64,000 nt of DNA from Bacteroidota bacterium (GCA_023427985.1 JAEYZM010000008.1:1-64000), one strand, 5' to 3'. Counted from the stretch's first letter, positions 36,419-45,630 are shown. Made by a program: numbers and translations. The notes: generated by a model not told the origin, from the sequence alone.

Positions 36419-37831
36419 TTATAAAGTTTTTAATTCCGCAACTAATTCCGTCAATGCTTTTTTAGCATCGCCAAAGAACATAGATGTTTTTGGATCATAG
36501 AATAACAAGTTATCAATACCAGCATAACCTGCACTCATTGACCTTTTATTTACAATAATATGTTTTGCTTTATCAACTTCTAAAATTGGCATTCCATAAA
36601 TTGGCGACGATGGATCTGATTTAGCGGCAGGATTTACAACGTCATTCGCACCTACTACTAGCACTACATCGGTCTGCTCTAATTCAGGATTTATTTCTTC
36701 CATCTCCACTAATTTACCATAGTCAACATTCGATTCAGCAAGTAATACGTTCATATGTCCAGGCATACGTCCCGCTACAGGATGTATCGCATACTTCACT
36801 TCAACTCCACGCTCTTCTAAAAGCATTTCCAATTCATGAATAATATGTTGTGCTTGTGCAACTGCCAATCCATATCCAGGTACAATTACCACTTTCTTTG
36901 AATAGTTCATTAAGACCGCCACATCGGTAGTTGAAATATCTTTGATAGATCCTTTTACTTCTGCGCCATCTCCAGTTGCAGCTGAAGATCCGAACGCACC
37001 GAAGATTACATTGAACAGTGATCTGTTCATCGCATTACACATTACAATTGTCAATAATGTTCCAGCCGATCCAACTAAAATACCACCCGTCAACATTACT
37101 TTGTTGTCGTACAAGAATCCACCGAATGCCGCTGCTAAACCAGTGAATGAATTCAATAAAGAAATTACTACTGGCATATCTGCACCACCAATTGGGATTA
37201 CAAATAATACACCGTAAACTATACTTGCTAGGAACAATAAGTAAACAATAGTCATACTGTCTACACCAGCAGCAACCATCCATACACCAAATACTGTTAA
37301 TGCAATTAAGAAAATTGTATTGATAATGTTGTACTGTGGTAATCGAATTGGTTTATTCATTGTACCATTCAATTTTAAATATGCGATGATACTTCCAGAG
37401 AAGGAAACGCTACCAATAATTAAACCTGCAATGATAAATGATAATGGACCAACTTGTCCTACATAATGTTCGTATTCAGTTAAGCCAATCAATGCCGCAC
37501 AAGCACCACCCATACCGTTGAACATCGATACGAGTTCTGGCATTTTTGTCATTTGTACGCGCTTTGCAGTTAACCATCCAACAACTGTTCCAATTAAAAT
37601 ACCTCCGAAAATTAAGGCCATTTTAATTCCTTCACGCGAAGTTAAAACTTCTCCTGTTGGCGATGTTTTTTCGTAAAGAAATATGGTACCCAAAATTGCT
37701 AAGGTCATACCAAATGCTGCGTAAAGATTTCCTTTTCTCGCAGACTTAGGGTTACCCATCATCTTTAAACCGATAACAAAAGTAACCGACCCAATTAAAT
37801 ATGAAATTTCTAATAGTCCTGGTTTTAACAT
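36419..37831 (-). CDS. pntB: NAD(P) transhydrogenase subunit beta
   Basis: A 470-residue protein. About nine hydrophobic helices form the membrane domain II (residues 1-270). A Rossmann NADP-binding domain III follows, with VIVPGYGLAVAQAQH, HPVAGRMPGHMNVLLAE and DVVLVVGANDVVNPAA. It works with the two-part alpha subunit to drive NADPH formation from NADH using the proton gradient. It is the third gene of a minus-strand operon after the alpha subunits at 38167 and 37857. A hairpin repeat lies at its 3' end. Confidence 0.96.
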   Translation of the reverse strand: MLKPGLLEISYLIGSVTFVIGLKMMGNPKSARKGNLYAAFGMTLAILGTIFLYEKTSPTGEVLTSREGIKMALIFGGILIGTVVGWLTAKRVQMTKMPELVSMFNGMGGACAALIGLTEYEHYVGQVGPLSFIIAGLIIGSVSFSGSIIAYLKLNGTMNKPIRLPQYNIINTIFLIALTVFGVWMVAAGVDSMTIVYLLFLASIVYGVLFVIPIGGADMPVVISLLNSFTGLAAAFGGFLYDNKVMLTGGILVGSAGTLLTIVMCNAMNRSLFNVIFGAFGSSAATGDGAEVKGSIKDISTTDVAVLMNYSKKVVIVPGYGLAVAQAQHIIHELEMLLEERGVEVKYAIHPVAGRMPGHMNVLLAESNVDYGKLVEMEEINPELEQTDVVLVVGANDVVNPAAKSDPSSPIYGMPILEVDKAKHIIVNKRSMSAGYAGIDNLLFYDPKTSMFFGDAKKALTELVAELKTL

Positions 37832-37856
37832 TTTATTTTATTTTGATGATGAGTAC

Positions 37857-38162
37857 TTATTTCTTTTTAAACATTTCCAACATTCTGTCTGTAACTACGA
37901 ATCCTCCAACCACATTCAGTGTTCCTAAAATCACAGCCAAAAATCCTAGTATTAATCCCAAAGTATTTTCAGGATCTGTATCCAACATCACAATGATGGC
38001 GCCCACGATTACTACCCCGTGAATTGCGTTTGCTCCTGACATTAATGGTGTGTGTAATACCGATGGTACCCCACCAATAACTTCAATACCTACGAATACA
38101 GCGAGTATGATGAAGTATAAAATTTCTTTATTGCTAATTATAAAATCGAAAATCTGATCCAT
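37857..38162 (-). CDS. pntA2: NAD(P) transhydrogenase subunit alpha, part 2 (membrane)
   Basis: A 101-residue protein with three to four membrane helices, matching the C-terminal part of PntA. The block GGVPSVLHTPLMSGANAIHGVVIVGA is the strongest family feature. In Bacteroidota and several others PntA is split into a soluble NAD-binding part and this membrane part. It starts four bases after the stop of the first part and ends 25 bases before pntB. The complete operon therefore encodes a three-polypeptide transhydrogenase. Confidence 0.95.
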   Translation of the reverse strand: MDQIFDFIISNKEILYFIILAVFVGIEVIGGVPSVLHTPLMSGANAIHGVVIVGAIIVMLDTDPENTLGLILGFLAVILGTLNVVGGFVVTDRMLEMFKKK

Positions 38163-38166
38163 ATGT

Positions 38167-39288
38167 TTAATTATTTAGTAAACTGCTGTGAACAATTGCT
38201 CCTTTATGTGTGATTAAAGATCCTTTCGTAATCTCTTCATCCATCTCCCATTTGAATCCATCTTTATCAGAAAGATGCAATAAAAATGTTTGAATATTTT
38301 TTGCGTATAAATCCGATGCATTCATAGGAAGTAAGCTTGGTATATTACTTTCGCCAATGATGGTAACACCATGTTTTACTACTGTTTTATTCAATTCAGA
38401 TCCTACTACGTTACCGCCTTGCTCTACCGCCATGTCTAATATCACCGAACCGAAACGCATGCTTTTTACCATCTCTTCTGTTACCAATACTGGTGCTTTT
38501 TTACCTGGTATCAATGCAGTAGTAATTACTATATCTGCTTCCTTCACATGCTTGCCTACTAATTCTTGTTGACGTTTTAAAAATTCTTCTGATACGCCTT
38601 TCACATATCCACCTTCCATCTTCACACTATCATCGCCTTTCACTTCAATGAATTTCCCTCCCAATGATTCTACTTGTTCTTTTGTTTCTGGTCGGATATC
38701 TGATACCTCTACTACCGCACCTAACCTCTTTGCAGTCGCTATAGCTTGCAAACCTGCAACACCTGCCCCAAAGATGACAACTTTCGATGGTCTGATAGTC
38801 CCAGCTGCAGTGGTCATCATCGGCAATATTTTTCCGATTTCATTTGCTGCCATTAACACGGCTTTGTATCCACCTAAGTTTGCTTGTGATGAAAGTGCAT
38901 CCATTTTCTGTGCTCTTGAGATACGAGGAATTGCATCCATTGAGAAAGCTGAAACACCAGCATTTGCACAAGCATCCACCAAGGCTTTATTCGTAGCGGC
39001 CCACATAAATGAAATTAAGACTGCATCTTTTTTCATGCTAGCAACTTCCTCTATGCTTGGTGCATTTACTTTTAGCACTACATCGGCATCCGTATAAATT
39101 TTCTTACTATCACTGATGATGCTCGCACCGGCATTGCTGTATTCCGAATCATCGAAATAAGAATTCATTCCGGCACCTTGTTCAATACAAACTTCATAAC
39201 CCGACTGTACTAATTGTTTCACAATTGCGGGCGTTAAGGCTACACGGTTCTCGCGCTCCTTAGTTTCTTTTGGTACACAGATCTTCAA
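38167..39288 (-). CDS. pntA1: NAD(P) transhydrogenase subunit alpha, part 1 (soluble NAD-binding)
   Basis: A 373-residue protein of the alanine dehydrogenase/PntA N-terminal family. The start MKICVPKETKERENRVALTP and the NAD-binding VVIFGAGVAGLQAIATAKRLGA are typical. QANLGGYKAVLMAANE supplies the conserved mobile and substrate contacts. It contains no membrane segments, which are in the following gene. It is the first gene of the three-gene operon. The 41 bases between it and prfB downstream-side neighbour show no strong promoter, so transcription could enter from prfB. Confidence 0.95.
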   Translation of the reverse strand: MKICVPKETKERENRVALTPAIVKQLVQSGYEVCIEQGAGMNSYFDDSEYSNAGASIISDSKKIYTDADVVLKVNAPSIEEVASMKKDAVLISFMWAATNKALVDACANAGVSAFSMDAIPRISRAQKMDALSSQANLGGYKAVLMAANEIGKILPMMTTAAGTIRPSKVVIFGAGVAGLQAIATAKRLGAVVEVSDIRPETKEQVESLGGKFIEVKGDDSVKMEGGYVKGVSEEFLKRQQELVGKHVKEADIVITTALIPGKKAPVLVTEEMVKSMRFGSVILDMAVEQGGNVVGSELNKTVVKHGVTIIGESNIPSLLPMNASDLYAKNIQTFLLHLSDKDGFKWEMDEEITKGSLITHKGAIVHSSLLNN

Positions 39289-39329
39289 GGCTTTATTGAT
39301 TTAAATTTTGTTAAAAATAATATAATATC

Positions 39330-40407
39330 TTAAAACTCCATTAAGTAAGCTTTTATAAATTCGTTCAACTCGCCATCGAGAACGCCTTGCGCATTAGATG
39401 TTTCTAAGTTGGTACGTAAATCTTTCACTAACTTATAGGGATGTAAAACGTAATTTCTGATTTGTGAGCCCCACTCGATTTTTTTCTTAGTGCTCTCAAT
39501 CGCTTGCTTCGCTTCGCTTTTCTTCCTGAGCTCTAACTCATACAATTGAGACTTCAACATTTTCAATGCTTTCTCCTTATTCTGTAATTGTGAGCGCTCT
39601 TGTTGACATTCAATGATGATTCCCGATGGTGCGTGTTTGAGTCGGACTGCGGTTTCCACCTTATTCACGTTTTGTCCACCTTTACCTCCTGCACGGAAGG
39701 TATCCCATGAAATATCGGCTGGATTGATTTCGATCTGAATGGTATCGTCAACAAGCGGGTATACATATACCGATGCAAAAGAAGTATGTCTTCGTGCATT
39801 GGAATCGAACGGCGATATGCGCACTAAACGATGTACGCCATTCTCACCTTTTAAATATCCGTATGCAAATTCCCCTTCAAATTCTAGCGTGCATGATTTT
39901 ATGCCTGCACCATCGCCTGCTTGATAGTCGATTTCTTTCACGGAGTAGCCATTCTTCTCGCCCCACATGATGTACATCCGCATAAGCATTGATGCCCAAT
40001 CACAACTCTCCGTACCACCAGCTCCAGCATTAATGGTAAGCACTGCATTCAGCTGGTCTTCCTCACCACTCAACATATTTTTGAATTCGAGTTCATCAAG
40101 CGCTTTGAGAGCTATATTCATTTGCGCTTGCATTTCCTCTTCCGAAACTTCTTGTTCTTTAAAGAAATCGAAAAGCACAACAGTGTCTTCAACAACAGCA
40201 TTCGTTTCTGCGAAGGCTTCTGTCCAAATTTTCTTTTGTTTGATACTGTTAAGTAGTTTTTCAGCCTCCTTAGGCTCGTCCCAAAATCCGGGTTCAGTAG
40301 TTTTTTCTTGATCGTTTTTTATCTCATCGAGTTTTTTGTCGATGTCAAAGATGCCTCCTCAGGGCCTCTATTCTGTCCCTTAAATCTTTTATTTGCTCTG
40401 TAGTCAT
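39330..40407 (-). CDS. prfB: Peptide chain release factor 2 with programmed +1 frameshift
   Basis: RF2, 358 residues when read through its frameshift. Codons from ATG 40407 give [10 protein letters not shown] and reach CTT TGA C, with the in-frame UGA at 40345-40347. Skipping base 40347 joins to [10 protein letters not shown] and the rest of RF2. A Shine-Dalgarno-like AGGAGG (40354-40359) stands three bases before CTT, the classical slippery arrangement. GGQ is in [12 protein letters not shown] and SPF in RISPFDSN. It releases peptides at UGA and UAA and controls its own synthesis through UGA readthrough. A frame that begins only at 40178 would lack the N-terminus. Confidence 0.96.
40344..40359 (-). 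promoter_or_regulatory. prfB frameshift site with internal Shine-Dalgarno
   Basis: On the coding strand the site reads AGGAGG, CAT, CTT, TGA, C. The spacing of three bases between AGGAGG and CTT and the C after UGA match the experimentally studied RF2 sites of other bacteria. Low RF2 levels allow the ribosome to pause on UGA and slip +1. Confidence 0.95.
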
Positions 40408-40412
40408 ACAGG

Positions 40413-40420
40413 CAAATGTA
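40413..40420 (-). promoter_or_regulatory. Promoter -7 box for prfB
   Basis: The minus strand reads TACATTTG then C, an exact TAnnTTTG. Its end is five bases before the prfB ATG at 40407, so transcription would start at or within a few bases of the start codon. That suggests a leaderless or near-leaderless message. Confidence 0.55.
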
Positions 40421-40425
40421 CTAAA

Positions 40426-40794
40426 TTAACGTAGAAAAAAGGCATCTTCGAAATGAGTGATTTGCACTTCTTTTTGTGGTTCAAGCACTACAGAAATAAT
40501 GTCGAATCGAACTTCACCATTGAAGTTGATGTAATGAATATATCCTCTCGCTACTTTCTTCATATGTCTTTTTTTCTCTTGGGACACAAAAATTTCGGGC
40601 TGCCCAAATGAAACACTTGATCTTGTCTTCACCTCTACAAAGATTAACTGATTTTCCCATTCCGCTACAATATCAACTTCCGAATTGCTCGAACGGAAGT
40701 TGTTATGTAAAATCTTATAACCCTTCTTCGTCAAATAATCTCTGGCCATCTCTTCACCTTGCTGCCCGATATCGTTGTGTTTTGCCATGTTCAA
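40426..40794 (-). CDS. YraN family (UPF0102) endonuclease-like protein
   Basis: A 122-residue protein of the YraN/UPF0102 family. The restriction-endonuclease-like core is seen as GEEMARDYLTKKGY, SEVDIVAEWENQLIFVEVKTR (with D and ExK metal-site residues) and a final VRFDIISVVL. The biochemical role is unknown, though a nuclease linked to Holliday junctions has been suggested for the fold. The start may be ATG 40788 (MAKHND) instead of 40794. It is divergent from lipB and immediately upstream of prfB; the prfB promoter box lies in the 18-base gap before prfB. Confidence 0.9.
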   Translation of the reverse strand: MNMAKHNDIGQQGEEMARDYLTKKGYKILHNNFRSSNSEVDIVAEWENQLIFVEVKTRSSVSFGQPEIFVSQEKKRHMKKVARGYIHYINFNGEVRFDIISVVLEPQKEVQITHFEDAFFLR

Positions 40795-40863
40795 ATTTCA
40801 ATAGATTATGTAGCTTACACAACCGCAAGAAATATGGATTATTTATAAGACTGCATTTATCAG

Positions 40864-40871
40864 TATCTTTG
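40864..40871 (+). promoter_or_regulatory. Promoter -7 box for lipB
   Basis: TATCTTTG followed by CA matches TAnnTTTG exactly. The lipB ATG (40876) is only four bases after the box, so the message would be leaderless, or translation may begin at the next ATG (40882). No other match is seen in the 81-base gap to yraN. Confidence 0.55.
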
Positions 40872-40875
40872 CAAT

Positions 40876-41571
40876 ATGGTTGATGTACATTTTGAAGATT
40901 GGGGATTAATCGATTATAAAGAAGCTTGGGATAAGCAGGAAAAATATTTTGCAGATACACTAAAAATCAAATCTGAAAATAGGACCAATAATACGAATCT
41001 GCCAACAAGAAGTTATCTGGTTTTTTGCGAACACCCGCATGTATATACTCTCGGAAAAAGTGGCGACATGAAAAATTTGCTGCTCGATGAGCAAGGATTG
41101 AAAGATGCAGCTGCAAGTTTTTATAAGATAAATCGTGGTGGCGATATTACGTATCATGGTCCTGGACAAATTGTGGGTTATCCTATCATCGACCTTGATT
41201 ATTTTTTTACCGACATTCATAAATATTTGCGCTTACTCGAAGAAGCCATTATCAATACGCTAAAGCATTACAATATTGTTGCAGGAAGAGTGGAAGGTTT
41301 AACAGGTGTATGGATAGACTTCGATGATATGGAAAAAGCGAGAAAAATCTGCGCCATGGGAGTGCGTTGCAGCAGATGGGTTACCATGCATGGGTTTGCA
41401 TTTAATGTGAATAGCGATTTGAATTATTTCAAAAATATTATTCCATGTGGGATTGACGATAAAGCAGTAACATCTATGGAATTTGAATTGGGTAGGAAAC
41501 TCGATATGGAAGAAGTTAAATCGATTTTAAAAAATGAAATCGCTATCTTGTTTCAGATGAAATTAATTTAA
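40876..41571 (+). CDS. lipB: Octanoyltransferase LipB
   Basis: A 231-residue lipoate biosynthesis enzyme. It has CEHPHVYTLGKSG, RGGDITYHGPGQIVGYPII and KICAMGVRCSRWVTMHGFAFNV, and the catalytic cysteine in IIPCGIDDKAVTSM. It transfers octanoate from acyl carrier protein to lipoyl domains of pyruvate and 2-oxoglutarate dehydrogenases. No lipA is close. It is followed after 22 bases by the serine hydrolase gene, and that gap contains one TGCCGATG word (minus strand, 41579-41586). Confidence 0.95.
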   Translation: MVDVHFEDWGLIDYKEAWDKQEKYFADTLKIKSENRTNNTNLPTRSYLVFCEHPHVYTLGKSGDMKNLLLDEQGLKDAAASFYKINRGGDITYHGPGQIVGYPIIDLDYFFTDIHKYLRLLEEAIINTLKHYNIVAGRVEGLTGVWIDFDDMEKARKICAMGVRCSRWVTMHGFAFNVNSDLNYFKNIIPCGIDDKAVTSMEFELGRKLDMEEVKSILKNEIAILFQMKLI

Positions 41572-41593
41572 GCTAACACATCGGCATAATCAT

Positions 41594-42724
41594 ATGAAAA
41601 AATTTAAACGCATCGTATTTTATATAGTACTCGTACTTTTAATGGCCAATGTTGCTGTATGGGTAACTGGAACCACTTACATTTATAAGGCATTAGTATA
41701 TCAGCAACCTGGGATTGATGACTTGGATTTATTTCCTTACAAAACCATTGAAAATACTGGCGAAAAACAAGCTTGGAAAATCTCCGAAAACTACAATAAA
41801 ATCAAGCTAAGCGACAGCTTGAGAAATGTATTGGAAAAATATAAAAGTACTGCGTTTTTGGTAATTAAAGACGATTCGATTTTATACGAAGAATATTGGG
41901 ATAATTATTCTAGAAACTCTTCAACGAATTCCTTTTCGGTAGCGAAAAGTATTGTGAGTATTTTAGTGGGTATTGCTATTGACGAAGGTAAAATTTCATC
42001 AGAAAACGATGCCGTTGGAAAATACATTCCAGAATTTAATAAAGGTGATTTATCAAAAATAAAGATTGTCGATGTATTGCGTATGGCATCTGGATTGGAT
42101 TTTCAAGAATCGTACTCTACACCGTTTAATCATACGACCGACGCGTATTATGGGACCGATTTGAGGAAATTAATTTATTCATTGAAGCCTGAAGAAGCGC
42201 CTGGAAAAACTTTTTACTACAGAAGTGGCGATACACAAATTCTTGCATTCTTAATTAAGGCTGCGACCGGTAAGTCCGTTTCGGAATATGCAGAGGAAAA
42301 ACTTTGGTCTAAAATTGGCGCCGAACAGTCGGCATTCTGGAGTCTCGACAAAGCGAATGGCGATGAAAAAGCCTATTGTTGTTTCTACTCCAATGCTCGA
42401 GATTTTGCACGCATCGGTAAATTATATTTAAATAATGGTCGTTGGGATAGTACACAAGTGGTCTCAGAAGCATGGGTAAAAAAGAGTATTATGCCACATG
42501 GTTTGCCAGAAAATGGTGTAAAAACAGATCAATACGGGTATCAATGGTGGATTTATGGCGATATTTTTTATTGTAGAGGAATCTTAGGTCAATACATCAT
42601 TGTGGATCCTAAAAACAATCTAATTATTGTACGATTAGGGCATTTACGGGATAAAGACAAGGATAATAATCATCCTTTAGACTTCCTTACTTATGTATCG
42701 GAGCTTCGTAAGCAGTTAAAATAG
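41594..42724 (+). CDS. Beta-lactamase-family serine hydrolase
   Basis: A 376-residue class C beta-lactamase-like hydrolase. An N-terminal membrane anchor (about residues 6-26) precedes the SxxK motif SVAK (Ser115, Lys118). The second motif is in FYYRSGDTQIL, a tyrosine-containing YxS form. The third region is in the GILGQYIIVDP block, with HxG-like features. It resembles 6-aminohexanoate dimer hydrolase and esterase EstB-type enzymes, not a true beta-lactamase. The substrate is unknown. It follows lipB closely and could be cotranscribed, or have its own start. Confidence 0.82.
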   Translation: MKKFKRIVFYIVLVLLMANVAVWVTGTTYIYKALVYQQPGIDDLDLFPYKTIENTGEKQAWKISENYNKIKLSDSLRNVLEKYKSTAFLVIKDDSILYEEYWDNYSRNSSTNSFSVAKSIVSILVGIAIDEGKISSENDAVGKYIPEFNKGDLSKIKIVDVLRMASGLDFQESYSTPFNHTTDAYYGTDLRKLIYSLKPEEAPGKTFYYRSGDTQILAFLIKAATGKSVSEYAEEKLWSKIGAEQSAFWSLDKANGDEKAYCCFYSNARDFARIGKLYLNNGRWDSTQVVSEAWVKKSIMPHGLPENGVKTDQYGYQWWIYGDIFYCRGILGQYIIVDPKNNLIIVRLGHLRDKDKDNNHPLDFLTYVSELRKQLK

Positions 42725-42780
42725 AATTACATATATATACATTTTTGCACGATAATTGCTTGTATTTTGAAATTTCTATT

Positions 42781-42788
42781 TATTTTTG
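42781..42788 (+). promoter_or_regulatory. Promoter -7 box for the lipoprotein gene
   Basis: TATTTTTG, an exact TAnnTTTG, stands 36 bases before the ATG at 42825. TTG triplets about 20 bases upstream (in CTTGTATTTTGAAA) could serve as the -33 element. Confidence 0.5.
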
Positions 42789-42824
42789 AATTTGTACAAT
42801 AACTAAACTAATTAATAAATTATC

Positions 42825-43394
42825 ATGAAAAAGAATTTTATCAAAACACTTTTAGTGTCAACAATGATCGCTGGCGCTACATTTTTTGCTGCTTGCGATG
42901 AAGATACTGGTCTTGTGATTGGCATTGATCAAACATTTGACTCTATGTACGAAGTTGATCCACTAACAGGAACTTCAATCAACAAAATAGATACTGTTTC
43001 ATTCAATCTTGATAGTGTATTGGCTCAACAAAATGCCACTAAAGAAGATATTGAATCTATTGAATTTAAGGGTTTCTCATTGGCAATAACTGACTCAGCT
43101 GGTAATGTATTGAGTTCACAAAACTTCAATAATTTCAATTCAATTAATGCATCTATAGCAGAGTTGAGTACTGGATTCACTCAATTAGCAGCTTTAGATA
43201 GTGCTAATCTAGCTGCACTTGCAAATTCGAATCCATTGGTTTTCCCAGGTACAGCAGTATTCCCAGTGAATTTATTAGACTTCTTATCAGAAAGACAATT
43301 TAGAGTTCAAATCAATAGCACTTTAAATAATAATGTGACAACGAAATTCTATATCAAGTCTCAAATCACCGTTAAAGTAAATGCAAAACTTTAA
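42825..43394 (+). CDS. Predicted lipoprotein of unknown function
   Basis: A 189-residue protein. A signal peptide with a lipobox (FFAAC, Cys at about residue 24) is followed by an acidic stretch, consistent with a surface or periplasmic lipoprotein. The rest is rich in Asn, Ser, Leu and Thr with a beta-like character (VLSSQNFNNFNSINASIAEL). I do not recognise a family. It is a single gene with its own promoter box and ends 17 bases before a shared terminator. Expression could be substantial given the perfect promoter and strong terminator. Confidence 0.7.
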   Translation: MKKNFIKTLLVSTMIAGATFFAACDEDTGLVIGIDQTFDSMYEVDPLTGTSINKIDTVSFNLDSVLAQQNATKEDIESIEFKGFSLAITDSAGNVLSSQNFNNFNSINASIAELSTGFTQLAALDSANLAALANSNPLVFPGTAVFPVNLLDFLSERQFRVQINSTLNNNVTTKFYIKSQITVKVNAKL

Positions 43395-43411
43395 TCAATA
43401 AGCTATATATA

Positions 43412-43444
43412 AAAAAAGCCCCGAAAATTATTCGGGGCTTTTTT
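43412..43444. terminator. Bidirectional hairpin terminator between the lipoprotein gene and groL
   Basis: Bases 43412-43425 (AAAAAAGCCCCGAA) pair exactly with 43431-43444 around AATTA. T-runs follow on both strands, so it can stop transcription from the plus-strand lipoprotein gene (stop 43394) and the minus-strand groL (stop 43459). Confidence 0.93.
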
Positions 43445-43458
43445 ATTTAGGTATAATC

Positions 43459-45096
43459 TTACATCATACCACCCATACCACCACCCATCGGAGGCATACC
43501 AGCACCAGCTTTTTCTTCTTCTGGTTCATCAGCCAATACACACTCTGTAGTTAATAGCATAGCAGCAATTGATGCAGCATTTTCTAATGCAACACGAGAT
43601 ACTTTAGTAGGATCAATTACACCCGCACCAATCATGTTTTCATAAACATCTGTTCTTGCATTGTAACCGAAATCTGCTTTACCTTCTTTAACTTTTTGAA
43701 CAACGATTGAACCTTCAATGCCTGCATTTTGGCAGATTTGACGTAATGGTTCTTCGATAGCGCGTTTAATAATTGCAATACCAGTAGTTTCATCTTCATT
43801 CGTACCTTTCAATCCATCTAATGATTCAATTGCACGAATAAACGCAACACCACCACCTGCAACGATACCTTCTTCAACAGCTGCACGAGTCGCATGTAAT
43901 GCATCATCTACTCTATCCTTCTTCTCTTTCATTTCTACTTCAGTAGCGGCACCTACGTATAATACTGCAACACCACCAGCTAATTTAGCTAAGCGCTCTT
44001 GTAATTTTTCTTTATCGTAGTCAGAAGTTGTAGTTTCAATCTGAGCTTTAATTTGATTTACTCTAGCAGCAATATCTTCTGATTTACCAGAACCATTGAT
44101 AATTGTAGTATTGTCTTTATCAATTAATACTCTCTCTGCTTGACCTAAGAAAGAAACATCGGCATTCTCTAATTTGAAACCTCTTTCTTCAGAAATAACT
44201 GTTCCTCCTGTTAAGATAGCGATGTCTTCCAACATTGCTTTTCTTCTATCACCAAAACCTGGAGCTTTAACAGCTGCAACTTTTAATGAACCACGGATTT
44301 TGTTTACTACTAATGTTGCCAATGCTTCACCATCTAAATCTTCTGAGATGATCAATAATGGACGACCTGTTTGAACTTGTTTTTCTAAAATCGGTAGCAA
44401 TTCTTTCATGCTGCTGATTTTTTTATCGTAGATTAAAATGAAAGGATTATCTAATTCAGCTTCCATTTTGTCTGCATTCGTAACAAAGTATGGCGATAAA
44501 TAACCTCTATCGAATTGCATACCTTCAACAGTTTTAACTTCTGTCTCAGTACCTTTTGCTTCTTCAACAGTGATTACACCATCTTTACCCACTTTAGCCA
44601 TAGCATCTGCAATCAAAGTACCTATTACTTCGTCGTTGTTTGCAGAGATCGTTGCTACTTGCTTAATTTTATTGTTATCGTTACCTACTGGATTCGATTG
44701 TTTTTTCAAGTTTTCTACTACCGATGCAACTGCTTTGTCGATACCTCTCTTCAAATCCATTGGATTAGCACCCGCTGCTACGTTTTTAATTCCAGCTGTG
44801 ATAATCGCTTGAGCTAATACCGTAGCTGTAGTAGTTCCATCACCTGCAATATCAGCAGTCTTTGATGCAACTTCTTTCACCATTTGAGCACCCATATTTT
44901 CTAATGGGTCTTTCAAATCTACTTCTTTAGCAACTGACACACCGTCTTTTGTAATCATTGGTGCACCAAATTTTTTATCGATAATTACATTACGTCCTTT
45001 TGGACCTAATGTTACTTTCACTGCATTTGCTAATGCATCAACACCACGCTTTAATGCGTCGCGAGCTTCTACATTATACTTTACTTGCTTTGCCAT
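43459..45096 (-). CDS. groL: 60-kDa chaperonin GroEL
   Basis: A 545-residue chaperonin. It has [16 protein letters not shown], the ATP-binding [14 protein letters not shown], and [16 protein letters not shown]. The C-terminus is rich in Gly and Met ([12 protein letters not shown]), the usual GroEL tail. It folds proteins with GroES. It lies 41 bases after groS in the same minus-strand unit and ends 15 bases before the shared terminator. Length and all signatures are complete. Confidence 0.98.
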   Translation of the reverse strand: MAKQVKYNVEARDALKRGVDALANAVKVTLGPKGRNVIIDKKFGAPMITKDGVSVAKEVDLKDPLENMGAQMVKEVASKTADIAGDGTTTATVLAQAIITAGIKNVAAGANPMDLKRGIDKAVASVVENLKKQSNPVGNDNNKIKQVATISANNDEVIGTLIADAMAKVGKDGVITVEEAKGTETEVKTVEGMQFDRGYLSPYFVTNADKMEAELDNPFILIYDKKISSMKELLPILEKQVQTGRPLLIISEDLDGEALATLVVNKIRGSLKVAAVKAPGFGDRRKAMLEDIAILTGGTVISEERGFKLENADVSFLGQAERVLIDKDNTTIINGSGKSEDIAARVNQIKAQIETTTSDYDKEKLQERLAKLAGGVAVLYVGAATEVEMKEKKDRVDDALHATRAAVEEGIVAGGGVAFIRAIESLDGLKGTNEDETTGIAIIKRAIEEPLRQICQNAGIEGSIVVQKVKEGKADFGYNARTDVYENMIGAGVIDPTKVSRVALENAASIAAMLLTTECVLADEPEEEKAGAGMPPMGGGMGGMM

Positions 45097-45137
45097 ATCT
45101 CTTATGTATTAATAATGTTTTTAAAATTTTTGTTTGA

Positions 45138-45413
45138 TTAAAGAACTGCGTAAATGTCCGACTCACGCATAATTAAATACTCATTACCATCATAAGTGAT
45201 TTCAGTACCTGCGTATTTTCCATATAAAACTTCATCACCTACTTTAACCGTTATAGGCTCGTCTTTTTTACCGGTACCAATAGCAACCACTGTTCCTCTT
45301 TGAGGTTTTTCTTTAGCAGTATCTGGAATGTAAAGTCCAGAAGCTGTTTTCTCTTCTGCTGGTGCTGGTTGAACCACCACTCTGTCTGCAATAGGTTTAA
45401 TATTCAATGCCAT
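45138..45413 (-). CDS. groS: 10-kDa chaperonin GroES
   Basis: A 91-residue co-chaperonin. It has [12 protein letters not shown], the mobile-loop region [19 protein letters not shown] and [14 protein letters not shown]. It caps GroEL. A sigma-54-like promoter sequence lies about 60 bases upstream of its start (45468-45484). The stretch 45414-45581 has no other gene. The groS-groL pair is a two-gene operon. Confidence 0.97.
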   Translation of the reverse strand: MALNIKPIADRVVVQPAPAEEKTASGLYIPDTAKEKPQRGTVVAIGTGKKDEPITVKVGDEVLYGKYAGTEITYDGNEYLIMRESDIYAVL

Positions 45414-45467
45414 AGTTTTTAATGGTTTTTATGTTTAACAATATTGTTTTTGTTCTGCTTGCTTCTA

Positions 45468-45484
45468 CTCACAAGCCGTGCCAA
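45468..45484 (-). promoter_or_regulatory. Candidate sigma-54 promoter for groS-groL
   Basis: On the minus strand the bases read TTGGCACGGCTTGTGAG. Against the consensus YTGGCACGRNNNTTGCW the -24 half is perfect. The -12 half reads GTGAG, which keeps the central TG but not TTGC. A start point near 45458 would give a leader of about 45 bases to groS. A small inverted pair TCAGAAAACTGA (45507-45518) lies upstream and might bind an activator. A sigma-54 activator gene is encoded nearby at 47505-48779. No TAnnTTTG box was found in this gap. Confidence 0.4.
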
Positions 45485-45581
45485 TCCTATTATTCCTTAT
45501 TTTTTGTCAGAAAACTGAAATTTTAGGTGCAATTTTTCAGAGTTAAATAGGCATTAAAATGACAGCCTGACAGAAAAAAGA

Positions 45582-45607
45582 AAAGGCTTTGCGTTTGCAA
45601 AGCCTTT
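45582..45607 (-). terminator. Hairpin terminator after secG
   Basis: Bases 45582-45592 (AAAGGCTTTGC) pair with 45597-45607 around the four-base loop GTTT. On the minus strand a T-rich tract (TTTTCTTTTTTCTG) follows the hairpin. It ends the transcript of secG, whose stop is 23 bases upstream in that direction. Confidence 0.85.
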
Positions 45608-45630
45608 CAAAATATAATTCACATTAAAGA

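Noticed and set aside
37035..37283. Minus-strand second frame inside pntB rich in Cys, Trp and Ser
   Set aside because: It lies within the conserved pntB membrane domain in another frame and has no independent support.
40345..40347. In-frame stop in prfB as a possible pseudogene or sequencing error
   Set aside because: The UGA is in the exact context of the programmed RF2 frameshift, with AGGAGG three bases before CTT and C after UGA.
44515..44817. Plus-strand open frames antisense to groL, including about 100 codons at 44515-44817
   Set aside because: They are opposite a highly conserved gene, have no promoter box, and have compositions that reflect groL codons in antisense.
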